NCBI RefSeq assembly: GCF_000149955.1
Contig: NC_030986.1
Coordinates: forward strand, 5,699,910-5,763,909
DNA: 64,000 nucleotides
From: Fusarium oxysporum f. sp. lycopersici 4287
Lineage: Eukaryota > Ascomycota > Sordariomycetes > Hypocreales > Nectriaceae
Reading direction: 5' to 3'
The position numbers were made by a program, and so were the translations under genes. Below the pieces are notes generated by a model. It had not been told where the DNA came from and did no database searches. It saw only the letters and a program-made list of their open reading frames with translations. Shown one piece after another: positions 11,771 through 23,549 of this stretch (within the stretch, counting starts at the first letter, position 1; each line of letters starts with the position of its first letter).

Positions 11771-12904
11771 CTATTTGACTTTTTCCCTATCCTCTTTTGC
11801 CCTCCTCTCCTCTCTCTCACTATACCGATCCCCAAAGAGGTTATAATGCGGCCTCATAACAATAGTATACTTCACCAACTCCTCCATACAATCGACAAGG
11901 CGATCACGATTTCCACTCGGCAGCATACGACCCCCCTCATCCTCAGATGTAAACTGTGTATACGCCTTTGGCACAGAACTCTGATTCGGTATCGTAAACA
12001 TTCTCATCCATCGCCCGAGAATACGTAAAGAGTTGACGGCGTTGAAGGATTGCGAGCCGCCGCTGACTTGGGCGATGGCGAGGGTTCGGCCTTGGGTTGG
12101 GCGGACGGAGCCGGTTGAGAGGGGGATCCAGTCTATTTGCTGTTTGAAGATGCCAGTCTGCTCTCGTGTTAGGTGTTTATCATCGATGTCTGGAGGGTTG
12201 GAGGGCTTACCAGATTACCATGTTGTTCTGGGCTAATCCAAACATGGCCATCGCTCCATTTGCTCAACTCACGGAGCTCTTGAACTTTGGGGTGATTGTG
12301 TTGAATATCGTCTTTTTGAGGGAGGCCGGCGGGGTTGTAGACTCGAACATCGCAGCCGAGACGGTGGAGGATTCGTGCAGCTTCTAAGGCGAGAAGTCGG
12401 GAGTATGACCTGGGAACGAAGTTAGATATGGATCTCCGGCTTACGCCACAACGCTAGGTCGATACGTGATGGTAGAACTGACCGACTCCGTAGGCTACCG
12501 TAGAGGACCAGGATGCGCAGACGATCTAGACCTTCATCGAGAATCTTCGACTGAACCATTTGAATAGCTGTGCTCAACTCCAATTCTGCAACCCAATCAT
12601 CCTTTATGTACTTGTCTTCAAGAATAAACGGGCGGTATTTCTCTCGGATTTCAGAAACGTCATCGGAAGGGTCAATGGCGAGGGATCGATAAGCGTAGGC
12701 TGGGTTAGGTGTCAGCTCAACTGCCGTCCTCCCAGCGTGGGAGTTATTTAGATCGCCGTGTCCGTTCATCGTCATAAGAGAGGCAGGGTGATAGAATAAA
12801 TCTCTGTTTGTAGCCGAAAAGCGACAGCGGTTCCCAAAAGGTTTGTAGACCTGGAAGCTGGTTGCACAAGCGCGAAGTCGAAGAGATTGACGAGGGAGAG
12901 TCAT
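11771..12904 (-). CDS. arsH: ArsH-type NADPH-dependent FMN reductase
   Basis: Three exons on the minus strand (12904-12483, 12409-12211, 12157-11771) give 335 residues. The first junction restores the family motif [11 protein letters not shown], the phosphate-binding loop of flavodoxin-like NADPH:FMN reductases. Further family blocks are [16 protein letters not shown] (near the flavin site) and [20 protein letters not shown], with a C-terminal helix rich in E and R. ArsH proteins oxidise methylated trivalent arsenicals or reduce quinones and metals in arsenic-resistance systems. The first 43 residues are not typical of the family. Internal methionines at 44 and 46 (12775 and 12769) would give a more usual length, so the leader may be a targeting peptide or 5' UTR. 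No arsenite pump or arsenate reductase lies beside it. Confidence 0.9.
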
Positions 12905-13523
12905 TCTGACGGCAAATTTCTAGGGTTACTACTTCCCAGACTTGATGCATTATTAACTAATAACTAGGCTTTTTGACAGGTACCCTGTACTTCAGACTTT
13001 TTAAGGGTCCAAGTGCAAAGCCCTGTAGGGCCTGATCAATCATCTCTTGGGCATGACAGGGTCCCCGATCATGCTGGTGACCAATCATTGCTCGGGTATG
13101 ACACGGTCCCAGCCACGTCCAAGTTAAAGTACTCTATTCATTTATGGAGGATGCAGGAATTTTCATCATCAGAATCATTCGCAAGCTCAATTTACATACA
13201 CTATGATCAAGAGTCGCTTGACTCAATGCTAGACAGGCCTTGGTAGCTTGCTCCGAAGAACATCTAAGATGAATGGAAGACTTACCATAATTAATATGGA
13301 ATACTGTATAGAAATCATCAAGTTAACCCTTTTCCCACTTCGCAGTCCGGTCGCCTTGTGGATTTTGCGGTTACAGATGCCGCCGAGATATCAGCACGTG
13401 AAGCACAAAACCCAACCCCAATCAGGCAGTGGTTCCCTAATTTCCAAAGTACGAGGCTGTGTTTGATAAGAATATCAACTGACTTTATACACCGATTATC
13501 CCCACCTGAGCTATATACTTCCA
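12905..13523. other. Intergenic region upstream of arsH
   Basis: This stretch contains the arsH promoter and a 29-nt imperfect direct repeat. No HET-domain coding sequence is found here that could complete the downstream HET fragment. Confidence 0.45.
13037..13110. repeat. 29-nt imperfect direct repeat upstream of arsH
   Basis: The copies at 13037-13065 and 13082-13110 share the pattern CAATCAT...CGGGTATGACA-GGTCCC with a few differences. They lie 133-206 bases upstream of the arsH ATG. They could be a regulator-binding duplication or plain tandem decay. Confidence 0.6.
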
Positions 13524-14146
13524 ATGATGGCCGGCCATGAGAGCTCTGGCCCTATGATCAACCATGTCACAAGACGTCCAACAGACGACGAATATGTCAA
13601 TAATTTCATAGCCTTTGCCCTGCAATTCACGATCCAAACTCACATCTCCCAAGACGGCAGAGAAACCGATCAGAGGAGATACCTCGAGCTCGTGAGGCTC
13701 GCCGCAAAAGCTATTCCTCTGTCGGCAGAGCCATGCTGGACATCACCTGAGGATTTTGGGTTTTTGGAAAGAATGCTCAGGGTTCTGTATCCGCATGATC
13801 CGCGGGTCGTATCGTCTGATTTATATATGCTCAGCAGGATCGACTGTGATTTTGTCACGGGACCGCGGCGGTTCGAAGATTTGATTCGAGCTGCTGATGA
13901 TACTAAGATGTTTATCACGGAAACGGGACATGTTGGTTTTGGGCCGCGTTGTATGAGGCGTGGAGATGTAGTTTGCGTTTTGTTTGGAGGTGGAACATCA
14001 TATGTCCTACGGCAAACAGCGACGGCAGACGAGTATTTATTTCTTGGTCAGCTTATATACATGGTATCATGGATGGTGAGGTTATTGATGATTGGGAGAG
14101 AGACAAGGGCTCCGACGATCAAGGGAAGGTTTTTAAACTACTGTAG
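13524..14146 (+). pseudogene. HET-family (heterokaryon incompatibility) C-terminal remnant
   Basis: The frame opening at 13524 encodes a region typical of the C-terminal half of het-6-like proteins. GHVGFGPRCMRRGDVVCVLF and the following GG-VLR segment match the usual 'G-GL-P---GD-VCIL-GG--P-VLR' block. The continuation expected next, an AYIHGIMDGE-like motif, is found in the +1 frame from about 14047 and ends at 14146. A one-base frameshift near 14041-14050 therefore breaks the gene. The catalytic-looking N-terminal HET domain of about 150 residues is missing, and nothing upstream resembles it. Family membership is recognised from conserved motifs. Loss of function is inferred from the truncation and the frameshift. 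Confidence 0.75.
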
Positions 14147-14270
14147 AAGACGAAATGATTTAACACACTAATTTCTCTTCTCATTAACCTAGCTCCATAA
14201 CCATGATGCTGATAAAAAAAGGACAAGCTATGCAAGGGTATAATAACTCCGCTCCTCAAACAATGCCCGT

Positions 14271-16566
14271 CTAATCCTCCTTCTTGTACACCGCAAACTC
14301 ATCAAACAACGCCACCTCCTCAAACTTCTGCGCAACAGCCTGAACATCCGCCTCGCCCCTATTCGTCATCGCCAAGTCAAAATCCACAATCAAACTCGTT
14401 GAGATCCCCGCATCCGCCAACCCATGATGTCTCCCCTGCCCCTTAACCTCCGCCATAAGCCTCTTCGCCTCTCTATTCGTTATCAACCCGTTATTTATCG
14501 CCATTGTCAGAAACGCCTGTGCTACCTCCCCAAAGATGGGATAGCCGACGTATAAATGCTGCCAGTAGCGTATGCACAGGAAAAAGTAGAATTTTGAGGT
14601 GTGGTCGTTGGTTTCTTTGCAGATTGTGTTGGCGATGTGGATTAGTGATATGTTGATGTAGGGCATGTAGCTATTGGGCATCTGCTGGGTCCGATAGAGG
14701 AGAGCGAGGCGTTTGAGTTGGTTTAGGGAGGCGGAGAAGATGGTTTTGGGGGTGCTGTCAGGGGAGGAGAAGGATTGGAGTTTGTAGCTTTGGTGGCCTT
14801 GGGCAAAGGGACGGAAGATGTCGAGAACTGCGCAGTGGAACCACATACTAAGCACCAAGTCAGTAGATTATCTCAGAGGGGAATGGTGACTCACTGGAAT
14901 AGCATGACATGTTCTTGGCTGTTTTGGTCCCATGCCATGTCTCTGCCGAGAGAATCCGCCCAGGCTAAGATCTTCTGGTACTTTGCTTCTGCAAAAGCGA
15001 TGGGAACACGATCAACGATAGGCGTTCCGTCTGCTATGGAGTAGACCACAGCTACCTCTTGGATTGCAGTAAAGAACTCGCATAGCTTCGTAAACGATGA
15101 GCCCATGTACTCTGGCAGCGGATGTTCAGGCCAGAGGTCGTCATGTCGTTCGTCTCCAGGTATTGGCAGAGCAGGCGGTATCGCGATGCTCTCATCGTGA
15201 TAGTACAAAACATGAATTCTGTGTTGAAACTCTCAGAAAATGTTGAATGAACCATTTGATGAGTCACTTACGTTAACCAGTTGTAAGTGCTCCAGGCAAC
15301 ATGTGCAGTCATACGGACCAAGTCATCGGGTAACTCCTGAAATGCCAGCAACGACGGGCTATCCAGCGGTACACCGTATAAACCCAGTCTCCTTCCCATG
15401 TGGCGACCAGCAGCAAGCAATTCTTTAGCTAGCTTGTCATTTCCGTGGAAGAAACAGGCGAGGCTGAAGATGTTGATGGCCGCCAGCGTGACGAGGTCGT
15501 CGGATAATCCCTCGGCGCGGAAGAGTCTTTCAGCTTCCCTGAAGCAAAGATCACCGACGGCTACAGAGTTCAAATCTGAAGCCGTGTACGCATGCTGTCA
15601 TCCAAGTTAGCTTGCGATCAAATGAAATGCTTGATTCTGGGGTCGGGTTCGCTTACGCAGGCAACGTATAAGATCGCGCTGACGAGAAACATAGAACAGA
15701 ACTGGGGTTTTCGCTCCACAAGACTCTCCACGAATAAATCGGCATCGATAAACCCAACGATCGTCTGGTCTGTTTCCAGAAACAGCGAGATCATCGCTGC
15801 GGCAGTTTCATTGCTGATCGGAACCTTTGTCCAGTACGAAATATCAATCTCTTCCAGCCGACTATCGCAAAGAGGGCGAAACCGATCCGACGAAAGAACA
15901 ATAGGACTCGCCGGCGATATCTGCTGCACCAAAGTTTCCGTCTGCGCCGCAGGAAGCGCCGGCTTTTCCAAAGGCGAAATTCCCAAAGAAGTTATATCAA
16001 TCGGCACCAACGTCGGATAAACAATGCCATGCAGTGCTGTGAGTTCAAACTCGACCCTTGAATTCGTAGTCGGCAGTATAGCCTGCGCCGTCCTGTGATT
16101 CGACAGTCGTATCCTGGTATGCACACTCCCCTGCAAGGACGCAAGAGCCCCATTCACATCCGCCGGCGATCTCAGCCTCTGCAAAAGCTTGAGCGCATCT
16201 GTCTCAGGTAAGGTTTTCAGCTGCTCTACTATATCCGCGTAATGATTAAAACTGTGCTGCAGCGTATCAAGTTGTTTTTGAATCTTGATGGTTGAGTCAA
16301 CCGTTTTGGGGGGTATTCGGTAGATACACGCCAAACTGCGTGTCTGACACTGATCACAGGTCGGTTCTATACCATTGCACTTTCGTTTCTATTAGTTAAA
16401 CGGGATTGTAAGTCGTTTCGAGACTCACAGCGCGTTTCTTTTCTCGGCAGGGATTACAGGCTATCCTGACATGCTGGCGCTTCCGTTTAGCCACGCGGAA
16501 CTTGCGGTCGATCTCATCGGCGTCGTCTCTGGGAGCCGGCTGGATCTTCCTGTAGTTTCCTTGCAT
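14271..16566 (-). CDS. Zn2Cys6 transcription factor, 694 aa
   Basis: Five exons (16566-16429, 16379-15657, 15594-15272, 15218-14895, 14847-14271) join in frame into 694 residues. The binuclear zinc cluster spans residues 37-64 with spacing C-X2-C-X6-C-X6-C-X2-C-X6-C (CNPCREKKRAC, then CDQCQTRSLAC). It is split by the first intron just before the third cysteine. A linker and short coiled-coil-like segment (QKQLDTLQHSFNHYADIVEQL) follow, then a fungal-specific middle homology region including CFREAERLFRAEGLSDDLVT. The N-terminal stretch before the cluster is basic. It is divergently arranged with the medium-chain reductase at 17662 and shares a 1.1-kb promoter region with it, so regulation of that neighbour is possible but not shown. 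Confidence 0.93.
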
Positions 16567-17661
16567 GTTCAATCACACACCGCCTGGTTGACTTCCGAGT
16601 CATTGCGCTGCTAGCGGGGGATGTCTATCGCGGCGGTTGATGTCTGGTGGGGTGATATGATAATGATAACATGGGAGAATAAGCTTTCGGGCTTCGGTTA
16701 TACTTTGATGCGTGGAATGCTTTTAGGGTAAGTGCATGATTTGATTGAAGCTATCACGAAAACAGATGTCTGTGAGCTTCGGCAGTGTTGATACGGTATT
16801 GGATTGGTTGTTGGAATATTGTTAGAGTTTCGCTGCCACGTATAACGTTGCCACCTAGACTTGACTCATGTTTTTGCAAGTTTGACACTCGACATGACTC
16901 TTGTGTCATTACTCAGCAGCCTCAGACTTTTCGTCTCTCCAGTTTTCCAATAACGGTGAGGAAACGAACAGCATTGACCGGAAAGCACTCGGCGTTAATG
17001 CAAAAACTCGAGTCCAGCTCATGATAGACAGCGCTAGAAGCCTGTAAAGAATTCTACTGTTGGATTCCACGACCAACCAAAAGAAACGGAGACGCCGAGG
17101 TTCAGCGCATCAATCCATTCTCAGTTAATTATCCGAGCATCCACCCCGCACCCCGCTCCCGTTTCCGTCTTATTCTCACTTACCATTTTGTACAGTAGAA
17201 ATAATAAGAATCTTACTGCATTTGTTCAAGTCACACATAATAAACCTCGGCATGTAACACAAACAAGCCTTATTCTAAAGTTGTCACTGACTCTCAGCTT
17301 GCAGATTGGGTGACGTGAAGTCAACTACCATGGCATCATCCATGAGGTCATTACCGCTTTGGGAAACATCACCGTATATGTGGACCTCCCTCGCGCTGTG
17401 ACGTTTTAGTTGTCGAAGAAATTCTCAATGCTTTGTCCCTTACAAATCAAGCCTCCAACGAGCCTCGGTATAATGTCAGCGCCACTTTGACGTGGCTTTG
17501 GTACTTGATGCACCGTGTCTTATAAAAGTTGCAGTGACGTCGTTCATTTCTCATATTCTATCATAACATCATCTTCATCTTATATACCCTTCACTCTCAT
17601 CTCATACATTTCTATCTCATCTCATACTCTTCTCACATCACACACAACACATACCGCCAAA
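16567..17661. other. Divergent promoter region
   Basis: This 1.1-kb non-coding stretch separates the Zn2Cys6 regulator (minus) from the reductase (plus). The 130 bases before the reductase ATG are strongly pyrimidine-rich (TCATCTCAT repeats), a common feature of well-expressed fungal genes. Confidence 0.6.
17521..17527 (+). promoter_or_regulatory. TATA box of the medium-chain reductase
   Basis: A perfect TATAAAA lies 135 bases upstream of the ATG at 17662 and is followed by a CT-rich leader. Position and sequence fit a core promoter. Confidence 0.6.
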
Positions 17662-18759
17662 ATGACACAGAACAAGACTCTCGTTTACAAGAAGATCCCC
17701 ACTGGTCTTCCCGTGGCTGGTGAGCACCTCGTCATCGAGGACCGCCCCGTCGATATCGACTCTGCTCCTCAAGGCGGTGTCATCGTCGAGCTTCAATATG
17801 CCTCTTTCGATCCTTACCTCCGCGGAAAGATGCGCGACACATCAGTCAAGTCATACGCTCCCGCCTTTGAGATCAACGACCCCATCGTCAACGGAACTCT
17901 TGGCAAGATCATCAAGAGCGACACCTCTGACTTCTCCGAGGGCGATCTCGTCACCGGCTACCTCCCCATCGCCGAATACGTTCGCGTTGACAAGGACACC
18001 CTTCCCAAGGTTAACTTGAGAAAGGTCCAGAACCCACACAACCTTGACCTTGGTCTCTTCCTTGGTCCTCTGGGTATGCCTGGTCTCACCGCCTGGTCTG
18101 GCCTTCACCAAATCGGTAAGCCCAAGAAGGGCGAGACTATCTTCATTAGCTCTGCTGCTGGTGCCGTTGGCCAGATCGTTGGTCAGGTTGCCAAGCGTGA
18201 GGGTCTCACTGTTATTGGTTCCGTTGGTGATGATGCTAAGCTTGACTTCATCACCAAGGAGCTTGGCTTCGATGCTGGTTTCAACTACAAGAAGGAGAGC
18301 CCCAAGGATGCTCTTCCTCGTCTCGCCCCTAACGGTATCGATATTTACTTCGAGAACGTCGGTGGCGATCACCTCGAGGCTGCTCTCAACAACATCAACG
18401 TCGGTGGTCGTATCCCTGTCTGCGGTCTGGTAAGTTAACACTCTACCCACTTTCTATACCACATAACTAACAATCTTCAGATCTCCGAGTACAACACCCC
18501 CGCCGACCAGCGCCAAGGTGTCAAGGGTCTCCTCAACCTCATTGCCAAGCAGGTCAAGATGGAGGGTTTCCTCGTCGCCAACCCTGCCTTCGGCCCTGCC
18601 TACTACAAGGAGCACCAGGAGAACCTCCAGAAGTGGCTTGCTGACGGTAGTGTCAAGGCCAAGCTTTACGTTACCGAGGGTATTGACAACGCCGCTGAGG
18701 GTTTCATCGGTATGCTCCAGGGCAAGAACTTTGGCAAGGCTGTCCTCAAGCTCAAATAA
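17662..18759 (+). CDS. NADP-dependent medium-chain reductase (prostaglandin/leukotriene reductase-like)
   Basis: Two exons (17662-18429, 18481-18759) encode 348 residues, the normal size for zinc-independent medium-chain dehydrogenases. The N-terminal GroES-like fold includes SFDPYLRGKMRD. Family features are GPLGMPGLTAWSGL and the cofactor-binding ISSAAGAVGQIVGQVAKREG, followed by GIDIYFENVGGDHLEAAL. Relatives reduce alpha,beta-unsaturated ketones and aldehydes with NADPH (yeast/plant 2-alkenal reductases, leukotriene B4 12-hydroxydehydrogenase). No structural-zinc cysteine set is visible. Codon use is strongly C/T-ending (GTC, CTC, AAG), suggesting high expression. The exact substrate is unknown; a role in detoxification of reactive carbonyls is inferred. 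Confidence 0.93.
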
Positions 18760-20358
18760 ATTAATGCGATATGATGATGAATTGTATAAATTGGGATGGG
18801 TTGCATAGAATCATATAATGAAAAGTTATTAATGAACCAAGAATTCTGGGAATACTTGCAGCTCTGGCTGTTTCGTGATGCCGCTCTATGCATTCCTGAG
18901 ACTCCCTTCGGTCAATTCACTTTAGCAGCGTTCGCGTGACATGATTCAATCTATGCATGAACTTTTGAGCAGACGTAAGACCCCAGACCACCGGTACAGA
19001 AAGAAAGGTCCCGGTTGGAGAAGACTAGGGACATATATGGCATTTCAACTTCACAGGAAGGTTTCTCTTGGCAATATCGCAAGACAAACTCAGGATAAAT
19101 ACGCTCATCAATGCCCTACTCCTATACTGCAGCGCCCTGTCCTGATACAAGTGATGAGATGGTGCGCTGGATTCACCATGAGGCTGAACTCGACCCTTGT
19201 GCCAAACTGACAACTTGAATTCAGTAAAACCCTCAATAACTGGAAAAGAACTCTAGCTTTCTATTTGACAGGCGGTTCATCAGCCACGCGTGCAGTGACA
19301 AACTTGAGAACTAGGACATGCTTGCCGGTGAGAATGATCAGCCAGATATGAAGCGATGTGACGTAGTCGTCGTTCGCAGCCTTAGGGGGTAACAGAAAAC
19401 CCAAGGCTTTTATCCCAAGTTAAAAACGGAATTTAGTCAAGTTCAAGATGATGGTTATTCGTCAAATCAACAGTCCTGCCTTCATCACTTCACTGCTGCT
19501 CAGACTTTGGCTCTGTTGGATCTTTTAACCATAAGTTTCAGTGTTTCGTCAAAGGCAATAATAATGGGTTCTCAGAGAGAGCTTTGGTAGGAAGACTGAC
19601 AAGTTCCCCTTTAAGTAGCATGACTTTCCATGCCCGCCCTTCACATCCTTATGCACGGATTGAATGGCCGATGCCTTTTTAGCATTATGAAATAAAACCT
19701 CGTTAATCTGGCCTAGGAATCCATTCTGTTCAAAATGACACCAAAAGGCTTATTAGGTACTTTAAATTTGGATAGTATGTGCACTTCCGATCATTATTGA
19801 GGGCTACTACGGAGTGGTAAGTCCACTAATGTTGGAAATAACTAAATGACTTGGCATCTGAACTTCTTATTATCAAGGAATATGAGGAGCTGATAGAAAA
19901 GTCGCAGATGTCATAAATAGTGTTACGGTCCTGCAGGGCGGTTGAGGTGAAGTTTTGAGATACCAGTCTCACAAGGCAACTGAATCTTCATACCATCATA
20001 CTGCACCATCTTGTTTCGGAACAACTTGCCTGTCTGTAGTTCACTTCCATACGATGCGAAAGGAGGCTGTACACGAAGTTGTAAATACTCCATGGCCCGT
20101 ATGTGATGGACATCAAGTACTAATTAGCCTAGTGACTTGACTCTTTGGTCAACTACTAGTATAGAGATATCTTCACCTCATCCTTGCCCAACCTCGCTGA
20201 ATTTCATTGCCATGTCAATCCACTAAGTCTTTTCATATTTGGAATCCCGGTGAAACCGCAGTCATGGCGGCTATAACGATGAGCCGTCCTTATTCAACCC
20301 TCTTTTATCCCGGAATAGCTTACTGATGAACTATAGATTTTGAAATGATAATTGGATC
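18760..20358. other. Intergenic region
   Basis: 1.6 kb without a supportable gene. Open frames are short and lack motifs. Confidence 0.5.
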
Positions 20359-21142
20359 CTAAGTGTATTCTTGTTCAATGACATGTACCAACTGCAGAAT
20401 CTCCTTCATCTGTGAGATATCTTCTACCACTGCATATTGAGACAGTCCCTCATGATACAAATAACAGTCGGCAATTGTTGGTTCAGAGAGCTGAGTAATG
20501 TAAGACACCAGAGAGTCCTGGCTGGACGAAAGAAGTATGTCTGAAGCAGACGCCGCCGTTAATGACCAACGGCCCCGATCAGCTTGAATTTGAATCTCGA
20601 GTTCTGTCTCATAATGCGTACATACTTTCAGCTACACTTCGTAGCTGTCCTAACAATAGTGAATCTGTGGAACCAATAGCTCAACACCAGGGACTAGGGT
20701 GATTTCCGGCATGTATAACCTCAATAGCAACATGTCGTTTACTGACGATAGCCTAGCAAGTGAATCCAGCAGCCAATGTGCGCTTGTGAATACTCCCAGC
20801 AATCAGCCAGGAGTAATTTCCCATCACTCTGTGTCTAATATACTGATTCAGCGTCTATTGATCGTCACTCATCGACCTCAGCGGCAAGAGCCTCAGTGGT
20901 TGGCTAGCTATCGACGTAACTCAATCGGGGACCGCTCCGGCATCGGATCTGGGGTTCCCCAAATTAAGGTTGACCGTTGCATGACCCAGCTTCAAGAGCC
21001 CCATCTCTTCTACCGACGATTGCCGATATCTCAAACCTCCCTGAATGTCAATATCCACTCCCAAAGTTAACAAATACACCGTCCATGCTGCAAGAATCAG
21101 TGCTGAACTTTGAAGCGCAGTAAGCCGATATGAACCAAAGTA
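20359..21142 (-). pseudogene. Decayed protein-coding remnant, family not recognised
   Basis: On the minus strand a protein-like frame starts near 21142, with a hydrophobic segment (ALQSSALILAAWTVYLLTLG) and a soluble stretch. It then continues in the same frame through four stops (TGA, TAG, TAG, TGA) to about 20640. A clean 90-codon open segment (20631-20359, beginning after a GTAG acceptor-like site) ends at a TAG. It reads as a helical acidic C-terminus (SQMKEILQLVHVIEQEYT). At least the two TAG stops, and probably the fourth (TGA), could derive from CAG or CGA by C-to-T transition. The coding-like character is a judgement by eye. The 90-codon part could instead be the last exon of a short gene. 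Confidence 0.35.
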
Positions 21143-21973
21143 TCATCCAAAGAGGAGTCTCAGCTGCATGAACATCCCTGACGTCGGCGTCACCTAGCTC
21201 TCCTCTCCAACTTTCTCCAACTCAGTGGCGACACTGCGTTGAAAACTTTAAAGTTCAGGCTTGTACAGCTGTACGGTGTCAGCTAGACACCGCCACCCGA
21301 CAGGCTAGTAGCTCCCGCAGATCCAGACGTCAGGATATGCAAAATTTGATCATCGTATGACTTAACAGATTGGCAGTCCATAATCTTGATTTTGGATTCT
21401 TATCTGAAATACCCACTTTGATGTGATGATGAGTTGTGGATATAGTAATTGAGACTATTGATGGACTAAAGATGAAATGCGCGCAGTGGAGATGGGGAAG
21501 CGCTTAGGCTAACGGGTTTGCTGAGGTCGATATCCACAGGGAAACATGGGTATTCATCCAGTGTTTTGCGGGGAATGTGATGGCCAAGCCTTTGTGTTGA
21601 AGGTATGGAGAATGATTACTTGGTTTGATGATGAGTCGAGTCACCCCAAGTCTGAGCGTCGGTTGGGAAGTCATGAGAGTATGCTGAGAGCCCAGTAGAA
21701 TAGTTATCCAGTTCTGTAAGTTTGATGGATCTCAGAACAGTGATGACTGAGCAACATTTTCTCCACACTTGCACTCTGTATCTCGAAAGAAGCAGCGGGA
21801 AATATTTGCTGTAATTGAGATCAAAGAGTATCACGTCACACAAAACTGGGAGTCATGGTTTGTAAATATGACGGTAGATTTATTCTTCAACCTCTAATGC
21901 ATGAATATGTTTCTCTACCCTCTAAATCCAATGCTATACAATGCATAATGCTAAAAGAAAACAACGCTGCCGC
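21143..21973. other. Intergenic region downstream of the amino-acid transporter
   Basis: Nothing recognisable is found. It holds the 3' end of the minus-strand transporter. Confidence 0.45.
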
Positions 21974-23549
21974 TTAAGTGGAATTCGAGTTGTCAGCACA
22001 AGAGAAAGCAGCAGAGCCACCAGAAGCCTTGTACGAGTCGATAATTCCAACAATAGATCCATAAGTACCACCGATCATAAGGAAAGTACCGGAGACAATA
22101 ACAAAGACGCTGAAAGCAACCATGAGGTACCACTTCATATTAGGATCACGCTTGCCCTTGGCCCAGTTGTCATACAGCCACATGAAGCCGTACAGCTGGA
22201 ACGACATGAGCGTGCCGAGCAGGGCACCAACGAGGGAGACAAGACCACCAAAGACAGGAATACCGGAGGCGATCAGGTAGGCGATGACGGTGGTGATGAT
22301 GGTGCAAGCGAGCCAAGTTCCCCAGTGGATAGCGCTGTTGGAGGAGAGATGCTTTGTTCCGCGGAGGAGGCGGACGAAGACGTATTTGGCGGCGAAGTGA
22401 ATGACGAGGACGGTTGTCGCGAGAAGGCCGGGGAGGGAGATGCCATAGGCGACGCGCTTGATAAGATGGCCGGCTGAACCGAGAGCTGGCGAGGCGACGT
22501 ATGAACCGCAGTAGAGGTAGACGACGCAGCCGATGACGATGTAGGTGATGGTGACACCAGTTTGGCAGATGAGGAGAGATCGGGTATAATGCTCAGGGCG
22601 CTTCATCTCAGCAGCGATGGCACTTTGAAAGTTAGCTCATTGAATCACATATCACCCAGGAGTTAAACTTACAAGAATCCAGGAGTACCAGCATAAGCAA
22701 AGATGAGAGATGAGATGGAAGAAATGGCCTCAGTGAAACTGGGATTTCCAATAACCTTCCAGTCAGACTTCCAGTGACCCTCTTGAGGAGCAGCTGCAGG
22801 TCGATCCTGAACACCAACTGCAATGGTGACTGTGAAAATAGCAGTCATGATGCAAACGAGGCCGACCCAGGCGAGCATGCTGATACGACCAAGGGTGCGA
22901 ACACTGGCCAGCAGGAATCCGCAGATAGCAGCAACAGCGACGAACACAGCCGTGCAGGTACCGTGAAGAGAGACGGCGTTGAGACCGATTGAGATACCGA
23001 GCATACCAGATCCTGCAACGAAGATCCAGACTGAGTTGTTAGAAGTTGTCGTTACGATTTAAGATAGGAGTACATACAGAGGCAGAAAGCAATACCGAAG
23101 ATCTCGCGTCCGACTCGGCCGAAGATCAGAAAGCCTGCATCGTCGATACCGTAGATTTGAGGATGGTTGCGCTTGAAGACGCCAATCATGTAATCGGACC
23201 ATGTTGTGATGGCGGCGATGACGATGAGGCAGATGATGCCGGGGAGGATACCGAGGACGTCGAACACAGCTGGGATAGACAGAACACCCAGGCCGACCTG
23301 GGTCTTCATCATGAGAGCGACGGTGCCGATCCAGCCGACCTATTGACGTTAGTTAAGTTAAAGGTGTTGATGATGTTGCGGGTGACGTACAGCGCGGTAG
23401 TTGGGACCTTCATCAGTGATATCACCAAAGACATCATCGTGAACTTGCGCTTCGCCAGCGATAGAAGGCGTGTTGTTCAAAGCTGGTTGATCATTCTCGT
23501 AATCATGCTTGAGGTCCTTCTCAGCAGGACCGCTAGAGTATTGTGACAT
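21974..23549 (-). CDS. AAAP-family amino-acid transporter, 475 aa
   Basis: Four exons (23549-23391, 23339-23078, 23030-22673, 22622-21974) encode 475 residues. A hydrophilic N-terminus of about 50 residues is followed by the Aa_trans core: MMKTQVGLGVLSIPAVFD (helix 1 signature), an IFVAGSGMLGISIGLNA block, GNPSFTEAISSISSLIFAYA and the AEMKRPEHYTRSLLICQ loop. About eleven membrane helices can be counted. It resembles the Neurospora mtr-type neutral amino-acid permeases, proton symporters of the plasma membrane. A paralogue sits at 60688-61677 in the same window and shares the FSC-DNS C-terminal end and the position and phase of the last intron. Substrate preference is unknown. Confidence 0.93.

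Noticed and set aside
20699..21070. 123-codon plus-strand frame
   Set aside because: The minus strand of the same interval looks more protein-like, and this frame has no motif.
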